Of a DNA stretch of 64,000 nt, positions 26,972-38,400 are shown in pieces. Position 1 is the first letter of the stretch. Every line of letters begins with the position of its first letter. Origin of the DNA: Plesiocystis pacifica SIR-1 (lineage in GTDB: Bacteria > Myxococcota_A > Polyangia > Nannocystales > Nannocystaceae); NCBI RefSeq assembly GCF_000170895.1, contig NZ_ABCS01000033.1, positions 1-64,000 of the forward strand, given 5' to 3'. The notes beneath the pieces were generated by a model. It made no database searches. It had not been told where the DNA came from and saw only the letters and a list, made by a program, of their open reading frames with translations. The position numbers and the translations under genes are program-made.

Positions 26972-29638
26972 TCAGCGCGTTTCGTCGGCGATGGCGTCGA
27001 GGCGGGCCTGGGCCTTGGCGAACACCCAGGTGTCGGCGCCGTGGCTGTCGCGCAGGCGCGCGTAGGACAGGCGCGCGCGCTCGAAGTCGCCGATCTCGAA
27101 CTGGGTCTCGGCCAGGAGCAGCTGGCTCGCCTCGATCATGCCGCCCTCGCCGAGGCGCTCCCACATCCCGGCGGACTCGCTCAGCGGGTACACGCGGTCG
27201 GGGTCGTCGAGGTAGTCGAGGGTCCGGCCCGCCCAGTACAGGGCCATGGCGCGGTGGCGCGGGGAGGCCACGGGCAGGCTGCGCGCGTCGTGGGCGAGGC
27301 GGCGGGCCCGGTAGCCCAGCTCGAGCTCGGCCAGCAGCGCGGGCGCGGGGTCCCTGGGCAGGGTGACCACGTCGAGGCGCAGCCGCTCGATCTCGACGGC
27401 GAGGCGCAGCTGGGCCGTGGTCGTGGCCGCGGCCTCCATGCACTGGGCGCGGGCGGACAGGTAGCCCGGCCCGCGGCCGCGCAGCTTGGCCCGGCGCAGC
27501 TCCTCGATGGCCAGGCTGCAGCGGTTGTAGTTCGGGTAGGCCCACTGCCGGCGCAGGGCCGGGTCCCGGGCGTCGATGGCTCGGGACGACAAGAGCGCGC
27601 GGGCGTGGGTGTAGTCGGCGCGCGCGGTCTCGAATTCGCCGGCGCGTTGGTGGGCGCTGCCCCGGGCGTTGCGGGCCCGGGCGGCGAGGATCGGGGCGTC
27701 GTCGGCGACGAGCTGCTCGGCGAGGTCGAAGCTGGCCGCCGCGGCCGTCCAGTCGCGCTCGGACAGCGCGAGGCTGCCCTGGGTCATGTGTCGGGCGTAG
27801 CGCAGCGAGGGCTGGGGCCCGTCGCGCTCGAGCAGCGCGAGGCCGACGTCGGCGAAGCGCAGCGCCGCGCGGGCGCCCTGGGGCTCGCCCTGCTCGTGGG
27901 CGCGGAGCTTGGCGAGGGCGAGCAGGGCCTCGACCTCGATGGCCGCCGCGCCGCAAGCTCGGGCGTGCTCGCTGCTGCGCTCGAAGGCCCGGAGCGCGCC
28001 GGCGATCAGGCCCTGGTCGAGGCGGACGCGGCCGAGCTGGAGCTGGGTGGCGGCGAGCTCGGCCCGGAACTCGGTGTTGGGCAGGCAGGGGTCGGCGCTC
28101 TCGGCCAGGGACTGGGTCGCCTGGAGCCGCGCGTTGGCTTGCGCGAGCTCGCCGAGCAGCCGGTAGCCCTCGACCTCGACCAGGCGCTGGCGCAGCTCGG
28201 GCAGCAGCGGCGAGCGGGCCAAGCTAGTCGGCGCGTCGAGCAGCCAGCGCGAGCTGAGCGCGTCGAGGCCGGCGCTCGAGTGCTCGAAGGGGTGGTCCTC
28301 GATGAAGGTCAGCTGGTGGTCGAAGACCGCGAGGGCGTCGCGGTGGGTCTGGGCGGCCGCGTCGCTCGGCGCGGGCGGGGCCTCGGCCTCGCACAGCGTG
28401 CGTCGGCCGGTCCGCCAGCGCGCCGCGAAGTCGTCGGCGGCGGCGACCACCCGGGCGGCCTGGCTGCGCGCGCCGGGCCGGTCCCGGGCCGCGAGGGTGT
28501 CGTGGAGCTGGGCGCGGCGCTCGGGCCCCCAGACCGCCGCGAGCTCGTCGTCGACGGCGGCGCAGGGATCCTCGGCCTCATCGAACAGGCGCACGCTCGA
28601 CAGCGCGATGACCAGGCCGAGGCCGAGGCCGAGCAAGAGCAGCGCGCCGCGGCGCAGCTTGGGCCCGGGCGGGTCGTCGAGCACGGCCAAGAGCGCGGCC
28701 ATGCTCGGGTGCCGGCGCGCCGGATCGTGGGCGAGGCCGCGGCGCAGGGCCCGGTAGATCCAGCGCGGCATGCCCTTGGGCCGAGGCGGGGGCAGGCGCC
28801 GGGCCTGGGGGTCGAGGATGGCCTCGCCGACGAAGGGCGGCTCGCCGGTCAGGGCCATCCACGCGGCCACGCAAAAGGCGTACTGGTCCGCGGGCGGGCC
28901 GACCTCGCCGACGCGCTCCGGGTCGAGCTGCTCCGGGGCCATGTAGCCCGGGGTCCCGCCGCCCTCGCGCAGGGCCTCGGAGCCCGGCTCGGCGCGGCGC
29001 TGGACCTCGCGCAGGGCCTCGCCGCTGGCCAGGCCAAAGTCGCTCACGCGGACCCGGGTGCAGCGCCCGCCCTCGGCGACGACGAGCACGTTGGCCGGCT
29101 TGAAGTCGCGGTGGAGGATGGCGCGTTTGTGGGCCGCGGCCAGGCCCCGGCCGGCGGCGATGTAGGCGTCGAGGATGGCCGCGCGCTCGGGCTTTTCGCG
29201 CTCGCACCACTGGTCGAGGGTCTCGCCGGCCACGTACTCCATGACCATGAACACCTCGTCGAGCTCGGAGGTGCCGACGTCGTAGACCTGGACGACGTTG
29301 GGGTGCTGGAAGCGGCCCAGGGCCCAGGCCTCGGCGCGCAGCCTCAGCTGGCGCTGGTGGTCCTCGTTGGTCGTCGAGACCACCTTGATGGCGACCTCGC
29401 GCTCGACGGAGGGATCGTAGGCCCGGTAGACCACTGCCATGCCGCCCCGGGCGATGAGGTCGCGGATGACGTAGCGACCGCCGAGGGTGATGGCGACCTC
29501 CGGGCGCAGGCCGAGCTTGACGAGGGTCGACTGGCACTCGTACTCGGCCTCGATGGTCCGCCGCGACCCTCCCGAGGGCCCTGGAGCGGCGCTCAGGCCC
29601 CTGGGCGCGTTCTCGGACTCGAGCTGGGGGGCAGCCAT
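26972..29638 (-). CDS. membrane Ser/Thr protein kinase with TPR sensor tail
   Basis: An 888-residue Hanks-type kinase with a complete active site: glycine loop near residues 61-72, K85 in VAIK, D178 in HRDFKPAN, DFG at 200-202, and MAPEQ in the activation segment. A membrane segment (GALLLLGLGLGLVIALSSV, about 333-352) is followed by a long helical TPR-type region (about 370-880), the common myxobacterial kinase layout. It phosphorylates Ser/Thr of unknown targets. A sigma-region-2-like gene precedes it by 52 bp on the same strand, and an ECF sigma gene is divergent from that pair, suggesting a shared circuit (inference). A clear terminator follows. Confidence 0.9.
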   Translation of the reverse strand: MAAPQLESENAPRGLSAAPGPSGGSRRTIEAEYECQSTLVKLGLRPEVAITLGGRYVIRDLIARGGMAVVYRAYDPSVEREVAIKVVSTTNEDHQRQLRLRAEAWALGRFQHPNVVQVYDVGTSELDEVFMVMEYVAGETLDQWCEREKPERAAILDAYIAAGRGLAAAHKRAILHRDFKPANVLVVAEGGRCTRVRVSDFGLASGEALREVQRRAEPGSEALREGGGTPGYMAPEQLDPERVGEVGPPADQYAFCVAAWMALTGEPPFVGEAILDPQARRLPPPRPKGMPRWIYRALRRGLAHDPARRHPSMAALLAVLDDPPGPKLRRGALLLLGLGLGLVIALSSVRLFDEAEDPCAAVDDELAAVWGPERRAQLHDTLAARDRPGARSQAARVVAAADDFAARWRTGRRTLCEAEAPPAPSDAAAQTHRDALAVFDHQLTFIEDHPFEHSSAGLDALSSRWLLDAPTSLARSPLLPELRQRLVEVEGYRLLGELAQANARLQATQSLAESADPCLPNTEFRAELAATQLQLGRVRLDQGLIAGALRAFERSSEHARACGAAAIEVEALLALAKLRAHEQGEPQGARAALRFADVGLALLERDGPQPSLRYARHMTQGSLALSERDWTAAAASFDLAEQLVADDAPILAARARNARGSAHQRAGEFETARADYTHARALLSSRAIDARDPALRRQWAYPNYNRCSLAIEELRRAKLRGRGPGYLSARAQCMEAAATTTAQLRLAVEIERLRLDVVTLPRDPAPALLAELELGYRARRLAHDARSLPVASPRHRAMALYWAGRTLDYLDDPDRVYPLSESAGMWERLGEGGMIEASQLLLAETQFEIGDFERARLSYARLRDSHGADTWVFAKAQARLDAIADETR

Positions 29639-29690
29639 GGGGGTGGAAAGGGAGGGGCGTGGAAGGGCTGGAAGGAGGGGAAGGGGAGGC

Positions 29691-30086
29691 TCAGCCGCCG
29701 GAGCCTCGATCGTCGGCGATCATTGCAGTGTCCGCCAAGCACGATTCTCGATCTTCGATCCGCACTTCCCGGGTCGAGGCCCACATCCCGCCGGGCCGGG
29801 CCTCCGCGCGGGGCTGGCTGTCGAGGAGCGCCAGCTGCTCGCAGGCCAGCTCCCACAGCCGCTCGCGCATGGGCTGGCTCCCACCCCCGCGAACGCCGCG
29901 ATCGGTCAGCAGGCCCTCGAAGACCGTGCGCGTGAGCCCCTCGCGGGAGCGCGCGGGGGCGCGGGCGGCCAGGCTCGCCCACAGCCAGTCGAAGTGGCGC
30001 TGGATGAGCGCACGCCCGGCGGCGGCGTCCCCCTGGCGCCACGACTCGAGCAGCGCGTCGTCGGTGATCGTCTCGGTCTCGGCCAT
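29691..30086 (-). CDS. sigma-region-2-like protein lacking region 4
   Basis: A 131-residue protein whose first 55 residues (DDALLESWRQGDAAAGRALI, HFDWLWASL) align with the start of the divergent ECF sigma factor (LLQRWQAGDAEAGNELVIRHFD). The rest bears no region-4 helix-turn-helix; it continues with LTRTVFEGLLTDRGVRGG and a Cys-containing acidic end. So it looks like a half sigma factor. Possible roles are a decoy or anti-sigma partner, or simply a relic; this is inference. The ATG at 30086 has a GGAG just upstream. It precedes the TPR-kinase by 52 bp on the same strand and is 84 bp from the ECF gene. Confidence 0.6.
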   Translation of the reverse strand: MAETETITDDALLESWRQGDAAAGRALIQRHFDWLWASLAARAPARSREGLTRTVFEGLLTDRGVRGGGSQPMRERLWELACEQLALLDSQPRAEARPGGMWASTREVRIEDRESCLADTAMIADDRGSGG

Positions 30087-30158
30087 CGCTCCAGGTAGTC
30101 GCCGCCCGAGCCTGAACGACCGAAAAAAGTTTCGCGCTTCATCCGTGGCGGCCCCTGG

Positions 30159-30164
30159 TAGGCT
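30159..30164 (+). promoter_or_regulatory. TAGGCT box six bases before a GTG start
   Basis: TAGGCT at 30159-30164 is followed by six bases and the GTG at 30171, without a Shine-Dalgarno; the ECF sigma gene is probably read from a leaderless transcript. Confidence 0.5.
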
Positions 30165-30170
30165 GGCGAG

Positions 30171-30794
30171 GTGGCAAAGCGCGACGAGCGCGAGCTCTTG
30201 CAGCGCTGGCAGGCGGGCGACGCCGAGGCAGGCAACGAGCTCGTCATCCGGCACTTCGACGCCGTCCGGCTGTTCTTCCTCAACGCCGTCAGCGACCGGG
30301 AGCGCGAGGACCTGCTGCAGGAGACCTTCAAGCGCGTGGTCGCGGCCGTCGGCACCTTCGAGGGCCGCTCGAGCTTCCGGACCTTCCTGTTCGTCATCGC
30401 CCGCCGGACCCTCTACGACCACCTGCGCCAGCGCTACCGGGGCAAGGGGCAGTTCGACGAGATGACCCACTCGGTCGTCGACCAGGGCGCCTCGCCCTCC
30501 CACCTCGTCACGCAGATCGAGTCCCACCGCCGCCTGCTCCAGTGCCTGCGCGGCCTCCCGGTCCAGACCAAGGAGCTGCTCGAGCTCTACTACTGGCAGG
30601 ACATGACGGGCAACGAGCTCGCCGAGATCCAGGGCATCCCGGAGCGGACCCTGCGGAGTCGGCTGGGCACGGCTCGCAAGGCGCTGCGGGACTGTTTTGT
30701 GCGTTGCGCTCCGGCGGCGGGCGACGCCGACGAGCCGGACCTCGAGGGGGCGCTGCGCGAGCTCGGGGAGTTCTTCCGGACGGGGCGGGGCTAG
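30171..30794 (+). CDS. ECF-type RNA polymerase sigma factor
   Basis: A 207-residue ECF sigma factor. Region 2 spans about 5-85 (DREREDLLQETFKRVV as region 2.2 and FRTFLFVIARRTLYDHLRQR as 2.3/2.4), and region 4 about 120-175 with the helix-turn-helix MTGNELAEIQGIPERTLRSR. A 30-residue acidic tail follows. No anti-sigma with a zinc motif is adjacent; instead it lies between two Ser/Thr kinases and beside a half-sigma protein, the pattern of ECF groups controlled by kinases (inference). The stop is 9 bp from the convergent end of the second kinase gene. Confidence 0.9.
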   Translation: MAKRDERELLQRWQAGDAEAGNELVIRHFDAVRLFFLNAVSDREREDLLQETFKRVVAAVGTFEGRSSFRTFLFVIARRTLYDHLRQRYRGKGQFDEMTHSVVDQGASPSHLVTQIESHRRLLQCLRGLPVQTKELLELYYWQDMTGNELAEIQGIPERTLRSRLGTARKALRDCFVRCAPAAGDADEPDLEGALRELGEFFRTGRG

Positions 30795-30802
30795 CCAGCT
30801 CG

Positions 30803-31831
30803 CTAACTAGCCTCGTCGTCCATGCCCAGGGTCTCGAGCACCATCACGCCGCTCGCCCCCGGGTCCCCATCCAGGGTCTCTCGCACCCAAGCGCCGAGGT
30901 CGACCATCGCCACCGGCGGGTAGCGCCGCCGCGCCTCGTTGAGCGCCCGCGCCAGCCCGACCGCGCCGCCGGGCATGCGCCGGCTGGCGTCCCGGGCCAG
31001 GGTGCTGCGCAGCACCGCGACGAGCTCTTCGTCGAGGCCGCCAAAGTCGTGGTTGGGCCCAAACTCGGCCCGCCGGATCGCGTCCATGGTGTCGTCGGGG
31101 TCGTGGCCGTCGAAGGGGCGGCGCCCGAGCAGGCACTCGTGCAGCGTGACCCCGAGGGCGAACAGGTCGGCCGCGCCGGTCAGGGCGCCGCCGGTCAGCT
31201 GCTCCGGCGCCATGTAGGCGTACTTGCCCATGCGCAGCCGCCCCCAGGTGGCGTCGGCGGCGGTGGCCTTGGCGATGCCGAAGTCGCTGAGCTTGACGGC
31301 CCCCGAGCGCGACAACAGCACGTTGCCCGGGCTGACGTCGCGGTGGACCAGGCCGAGGCTGCGGCCGTGCTCGTCGGTCAGCGCGTGCACGTAGGCGAGG
31401 GCGCTGGCGAGCTGCTCGCCGACGAGCAGGGCCAGGGGCGCGGGCAGGCGGCGGCGTCGCATCAGCGCCGACAGATCGCGCCCGTCGACGTAGTCCATGC
31501 ACACGTAGTAGATGCTGCCTGCCAGCCCGAGGTCGTGGACCGAGACCAGCCCCGGGTGATTGAAGCGCGAGCCGAGCCGGGCCTCGCCGATGAGCAGGCG
31601 CTCGAAGTCCGAGCGCCCGCGATGCTCCGGGCGCAGCACCTTGATGGCCACCTGCTTGTCCCAGCCGCTCGCCCCGTAGCGCCGCGCGAGGTGGACCTCG
31701 GCCATCCCGCCCGCGCCGATGCGCCGCAGGATGCGGTAGGGCCCGAGCTGCCGAGGCAGCGCAGGGGGGTCTTGGGCGCCGCCTGGGGGCGAACTTCGCC
31801 GCGGCGGGGGAGGGGACTCGACCGGGGCCAT
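30803..31831 (-). CDS. soluble Ser/Thr protein kinase
   Basis: A 342-residue Hanks-type kinase with a full active site: glycine loop [36 protein letters not shown]. The first 25 residues are Pro/Ser-rich, and after the kinase domain (about 28-300) only a short tail remains, so it is one of the small soluble kinases. The ATG at 31831 is preferred over one 16 residues upstream, since a TATTGT box (31842-31847) ends ten bases before it. It is convergent with the ECF gene and divergent, over 130 bp, from an FHA-sigma54 activator, which may be its substrate or partner (inference). Confidence 0.88.
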   Translation of the reverse strand: MAPVESPPPPRRSSPPGGAQDPPALPRQLGPYRILRRIGAGGMAEVHLARRYGASGWDKQVAIKVLRPEHRGRSDFERLLIGEARLGSRFNHPGLVSVHDLGLAGSIYYVCMDYVDGRDLSALMRRRRLPAPLALLVGEQLASALAYVHALTDEHGRSLGLVHRDVSPGNVLLSRSGAVKLSDFGIAKATAADATWGRLRMGKYAYMAPEQLTGGALTGAADLFALGVTLHECLLGRRPFDGHDPDDTMDAIRRAEFGPNHDFGGLDEELVAVLRSTLARDASRRMPGGAVGLARALNEARRRYPPVAMVDLGAWVRETLDGDPGASGVMVLETLGMDDEAS

Positions 31832-31961
31832 CGTTAGCCCCACAATACCGCCCATCGACTCGACCGCGACAATCGCCACGGTCGCATCGGACCATCCGGA
31901 CTATCCGGCGTCCTCCGACCACTCCGGACGGGTTCAGCTCGTCGTCGTCGAGGGGCCGGAC

Positions 31962-33221
<1,260 letters not shown>

Positions 33222-33269
33222 GTCGCGTTCGGCGTGAAGGATGCGGCGGCCTCGCTCCATGAACGAGCG

Positions 33270-35288
33270 ATGTCGACTGCGTCTCGATTTGCTCTCGCCG
33301 CGCGCAACCCCAGACTCGCTGCCTTGCTGATCCTCGTCTTTGCGGGAGGGTGCCCCGCGGACGACGTGGTGCCCGTCGCCGAGGACACGGGGACGGATAC
33401 GGCTGGGACAGAGTCGGAGACGGAGACCGAGTCGGAGTCGGAGTCGAGCACGGGGTCGGAGTCGGAGTCGGAATCGGAGTCCGAGTCCGAATCGAGTACG
33501 GAGTCCGAATCGGGTACGGAGTCCGAGTCGAGCACGGAGACGGAGACGGAGACGGATACGGAGACCGAGTCCGAGTCCGAGTCGGAGTCGAGCACGGAGA
33601 CGGAGACCGGCACGGAGACAGAGACGGAGACAGAGACAGAGACAGAGACAGAGACAGAATCGAGCACGGAGACAGAGACAGAATCGAGCACGGAGACCGA
33701 GACGGACACCGAGTCCGAGACCGGCCTGCCTCCGAACTGCGACCCCAACTGCGGCGTCGACTGCATCCTCCACGTCGACGACGACGCGCCCCCGGACGGC
33801 GACGGGACGAGCTGGGCGAGCGCCTTCCAGACCGTGCAGGAGGCCATGGACTGCTCCGGCCCCGGCCAGCAGATCTGGGTCGCGGGCGGCGACTACCCCG
33901 GCGAGGGCAGCGACTCCGTGGCCGTCCAGCCCAGCCACGCCCTCGAGCTCTACGGCGGCTTCGCGGGCACGGAGACCAGCCTCGACGAGCGCGTCCTCGG
34001 CCTGCACGAGAGCACCCTCGGCCCGGCCCAGGACTCCATCGTGGTCATCAACGACGACCTGCTCGTCGACGGCTTCAGCCTCCGCGGCGGCTCGGCCACG
34101 CTCGGCGGCGCGGTCCGGGTCCACTCCCCGGGCTTCTTCACGGCCGCGGTCGAGATCCGCAACTCCCTGCTCGAGGACAACACGGCCAGCAACGGCGGCG
34201 CGCTGGGCATCGCCACCCAGGCCGTGACCGTGCGCGTCGTCGACTCCGAGCTGCGCAACAACTTCGCCGGGGGGGACGGCTCGGTCGGCTACGCCAGCGA
34301 CGCGCGCTTTTCCTTCGAGGGCTGCGACGTCCACGACAACCCCGGGCTGACGATCGTCGCCGCCTTCAACGGCGGCTTCGACTACGCCCAGGCGAGCGCC
34401 ACCGACACGACCTTCTCCAACAACAGCGGCGTCTCGATGGCGAGCAAGTGGGTGGTGGCGACCAACTGCACCTTCGAGGACAACCTCGACAGCGGGCTGC
34501 GCGGGCAGCAGGTCACGGCCGTCGACTGCCGCTTCATCAACAACCACAGCGACAAGCCGGGGGGCGCGGTCGCGGCCGGCGGAGGGCTCATCGAGGACGG
34601 GCTGCGCCTGCGCGACTGCCTGTTCGTCGGCAACTCGAGCGAGCTCGACGGCGGCGCGGTCTCGGCCGGCGATCTCGAGATCGAGCGCACCCGCTTCATC
34701 GCCAACACCGCCGTCGGCGACGGCGGGGCCATCGAGGACCTGAGCGCCTTCGGCAGCCCCAGCTACGTGCGCGACAGCGAGTTCATCGACAACGTCGCCG
34801 GGGACCAGGGCGGGGGCATCTACGGGTCCCCGGAGATCATCCGCTCGAGCTTCACGGGCAACCTCGCCGCGGGCGAGCCCAACGGCCTCGACTCGGGCAA
34901 CAACACCCAGTTCGCCACGGTGACCGCGAGCGTGTTCTGGCCGGACACCGTGCGCAACTCGGCCCCCTTCCCCGACGACTTCCCCGTGGTCACCACGGAC
35001 TCGTGCATCCCCGCGAGCCCGGACAACGTCGTGGACCTCCAGGGCAACAGCGTCGAGCTCGTCGGCTCTCCCTTCGCGCCCGCCGACCTCGACGACGACG
35101 GCTTCATCGAGCTCTACCTCGACCTCGCCAGCCCCTGCGTCGACCTGGCCGCCGTGCCCCCGCCGCCCGAGCTCAACGAGCTCGACTGGAGCACGGCGAC
35201 GACCCAGGCCAGCCAGTGCACGGACTCGGGCTTGCTCGACGCGGGCATGCACTACACGCCGCTGAGCGCCGTGGGAGCCTGTCCCTAG
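33270..35288 (+). CDS. lipoprotein with long Ser/Thr/Glu linker and beta-helix domain
   Basis: A 672-residue surface lipoprotein. Signal peptide and lipobox (LLILVFAGGC) are followed by a linker of about 105 residues made almost only of Ser, Thr and Glu. Then comes a Cys-rich joint (CDPNCGVDC) and a right-handed parallel beta-helix of the polymorphic-membrane-protein type: repeated strands such as NSLLEDNTASNGGALGI, CTFEDNLDSGL, CLFVGNSSELDGGAVSA. These proteins sit outside the cell as adhesins or passengers; no polysaccharide-lyase site is visible. The ATG at 33270 starts the signal peptide; a GTG at 33234 is an alternative. It ends 110 bp before the alpha-2-macroglobulin gene. Confidence 0.8.
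   Translation: MSTASRFALAARNPRLAALLILVFAGGCPADDVVPVAEDTGTDTAGTESETETESESESSTGSESESESESESESSTESESGTESESSTETETETDTETESESESESSTETETGTETETETETETETETESSTETETESSTETETDTESETGLPPNCDPNCGVDCILHVDDDAPPDGDGTSWASAFQTVQEAMDCSGPGQQIWVAGGDYPGEGSDSVAVQPSHALELYGGFAGTETSLDERVLGLHESTLGPAQDSIVVINDDLLVDGFSLRGGSATLGGAVRVHSPGFFTAAVEIRNSLLEDNTASNGGALGIATQAVTVRVVDSELRNNFAGGDGSVGYASDARFSFEGCDVHDNPGLTIVAAFNGGFDYAQASATDTTFSNNSGVSMASKWVVATNCTFEDNLDSGLRGQQVTAVDCRFINNHSDKPGGAVAAGGGLIEDGLRLRDCLFVGNSSELDGGAVSAGDLEIERTRFIANTAVGDGGAIEDLSAFGSPSYVRDSEFIDNVAGDQGGGIYGSPEIIRSSFTGNLAAGEPNGLDSGNNTQFATVTASVFWPDTVRNSAPFPDDFPVVTTDSCIPASPDNVVDLQGNSVELVGSPFAPADLDDDGFIELYLDLASPCVDLAAVPPPPELNELDWSTATTQASQCTDSGLLDAGMHYTPLSAVGACP
33412..33720 (+). 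repeat. degenerate GAG-(T/A)CG-type codon repeat
   Basis: About 300 bp of mixed gagacg, gagtcg and gagaca hexamers encoding the Ser/Thr/Glu linker of the beta-helix lipoprotein. Glu is nearly always GAG, alternating with ACG/ACA/ACC or TCG/TCC, so repeat slippage can change linker length in frame. Confidence 0.85.
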
Positions 35289-35436
35289 CTCGGAGTGGCT
35301 GGAGGGGGGCTTCGCCCCGTAGAGTGCGACACGTGTAAGGCGCCAGCGGCCGCTCGCTTGTCTTTGCACGGACGCACTCGACCAGGACACTCCACCCGTG
35401 ACGCATCACCCTTCCAGCTCCCGTCGGCGGCGATGG

Positions 35437-38400
35437 ATGAGCGCCACGGCCAGACCCCTCGGGGTCTGGCTGCTCCTCGTCGCGGTCCTGATCTCGGCGT
35501 GCAGCGGGTCGTATTCGGGGGGCTTGCCCCGTCGCGCGCCTCGAGTGGGGGCCGACACGCCCCAGCTGGCGACCTTCGATCCGGGCGCGCTCGCCGAGCA
35601 ACGCCGCGCGAGCGACGGGCGCGAGCAAAAGGCCCGCTCGGGCCCGCCCGCGCCCCCCGAGCTCCCGCCCCTCCCGAGCCCGGCCATCGATGAGGTCCGA
35701 CCCCGCGGCGAGGTCGGAGCGCGCGCGGAGCTGTCCGTGCGCTTCAACCGACCCATGGTGCCGCTGGGAGACTCGGAGTGGATGAGCGCCGAGCAGGCCG
35801 GCCTGCGCATCGAGCCCGCCGTGGCCGGGAAGGCCCGGTGGATCGAGCCGACGCGGCTCGAGTTCGTGCCCGAGGGCGAGCTCCCGCCCGCGCGCACCTT
35901 CGAGGTCCACTTCGAGGCCGAGCTCGAGGCCGTCGACGGCCCGCGCCAACGCTTCGTCCGGGACTGGCGGTTCACCACCGCTGGCCCAGGGGTGTACCTG
36001 TGGGTCGACGACGACGCCGTCGCTGGCGACTACGACCGCTACCACTGGCGCGCCCCGGTGCTGGCGAGCACCACCCAGCCCGTGCGCCTGTCGACCTTTC
36101 GCAAGCACCTGCGCGCCGAGAGCGTCGACGCCGAGGGTCGGCGCCGGTCGATCCCGGTGAAGGTCCGGGCGCTGCCGGCCGACCTGGAGGGGTGGCAGGA
36201 GGCCGACTTCGAGATCCGACCCGCCTCGCGCTGGCCGACCGAGGGCGAGGTGGTGATCCACGTCGACGGTGAGCTGGTCGGCACGCTCGGCCCGCGGCCC
36301 ATGGGCTACGACGAGCGCCTGTCCTTCGTCGCCGACGGCCACGTGCGGGTGATCGAGCTCGAGTGCGACGGCGGGGACTACGACGACGGCTGCGAGCTCG
36401 GCCCGGTCAGCCTCTACCTGTCCTCGCCGATCTCGCGCGGCCAGGCGCGCAAGGTCCGAATTCGGCCTGCCGTCCGCGGCGGCGGCGGGAAGGCGATCAT
36501 GCAGCGCTACGACTGGGACGCGGACGGCCCCGCGCGGGCCTTGAACGCCCACGACGGCATCCTCGTGTGGGGCGACTTCGAGGTCGGAAAGACCTACGCC
36601 ATCGAGATCGACGCGCTCACCGACATCCACGGCCAGACCCTGGCCGAGCCCGTGCGCCGCGAGGTCCACTTCGTCGAGCCGCCGCCGGCCCTCGAGCTGA
36701 GCGCGGACGCGGGCACGCTGGCGACGGCCGCGACCACCCAGATCGGCGTCGAGAGCCGCCACGTCGAGACCCTCGAGGCTCGCGTCGCCGCCGTCGAGGG
36801 TCCGCGCGCCGTCGAGGCCTTCCTGGCGTGGAAGTCCCAGCGCGGCCACCCCAAGCGAGACCAGGTGATCCGCGACGCGATGGCGGGCGTCCAGCCCGTG
36901 AACCGGACCGTGCAGCACTCGGGGAGCCACGGGTGGTCGTCACAGACCCTCGACCTCCAGGCCGAGAGCGGGCGCAAGGCGGGGCTGATCGCCTACGAGG
37001 TCCACGCGACGGCGCTCTTGCCCCGGGCCCGGGGGCGCCGCGTCCCTCCGCCCCTGCACGGCCTCGTGCAGCTCACGGACTTGGGCGTCAGCGCAGCGGG
37101 GAGCCTGCCTCGCGGGGTCGTGCGGGTGGCCAGCTTGACCACGAACGCGCCCGTGGTGGGTGCCGAGGTCGAGCTCCTCGACGGCGAGGGGGTGGTCGCG
37201 TCGCTGGGCAAGACCGACGCCGAGGGCCTCATCGAGATCCCGTCGGCGTCGATGCCCAGCTTCAACCAGGTGCTGCGCGTGCGCCATGGCGACGACCGCC
37301 TGCTGGTCTCGGCCGAGGCGCTCGGCTGGTTTCCCCGAGGCGAGGCCAGGGGGGCGCTGCGCTCGGGGGAGTCCCTGCGCGTGGCGTTGATGACCGAGCG
37401 CGCGCTCTACCGCCCCGGGGAGTCCGTGCGCGCCATGGGCTGGGCCGCGATCGCGAGCCCCTACACCCTGGCCTCCCTGCGACCGCTCCCCGAGGACACC
37501 GAGATCGAGGTCGAGCTCCGCGATTTCCGTGGGGAGCTCGTCGACCGTGTCCGGGTCCACGCCAAGGCGCACGGCAAGTTCTGGGCGACCCTCGAGGTCC
37601 CCGACACGGCGGGCCTGGGGGACTACCGCGTCGAGGCGCAGATCGTCGACCACGGCCTGAAAGCCGCGGGGGCGACGGTCCAGGTCAAAGACTTTCGGGC
37701 GCCGGCGTTCCAGGTCGAGGCCAGCTCGGCGCGGGCTGACCTGCGCCACGGCGAGGCGACCGAGCTCGCCCTCCGGGCCCACTACTACTTCGGCGGTCCG
37801 GTGCCCATGCGCCGGGTCCGGACGCGGACCCAGTGCCGGGTGACGGACTACCGCCCGCCGGGCCTCGAGCCGGGTTGGTCGGTCGGCCCCGCGCCCAGCC
37901 GCGGGCACCCTCGCAAGTCCGAGGACCTCGCCCCCGTCGAGCTCCCCGCGCCCTCGCTCGAAGGCCGCGTCGACTACAGCTTGCGCCCCGAGGCGTCGAA
38001 CCCCGAGCTCCCGACGCAGTGCATCCACAGCGTCGCCGTCGCCGACGCGAGCGAGACGGAGGTCGGGGCCGAGGTCGCGCTCATGCTGCACCCCGCCCTC
38101 TACGTGGGCGTGAAGCACCCGCGCAAGGTCGAGGCCGGCGAAGACCTCGAGGTCCAGCTGCGCAGCCTCGACTTCGACGGCGAGGGGGCGCCGGGGGCCG
38201 CGGTGGAGGTCGGCCTGACCCGGGTCTGGGGGGAGCCGATCTACGACACCGTGGGCGGGGTCCGGCGCTACCTGGGCCACGAGCGTCGCTCGCAGATCCT
38301 CGATCCCTGCGCGGTGTCGACGGACGCCCAGGGCGGGGGGAGCTGCACCTTCGCCGCCCTCGAGCCGGGGCGCTACGAAGTCCGCGTCGACTCGGGAGAG

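Noticed and set aside
35306-35318. GGGGC-TTC-GCCCC hairpin after the beta-helix lipoprotein gene
   Set aside because: Only five pairs and no T-run; too weak to call a terminator in DNA this GC-rich.
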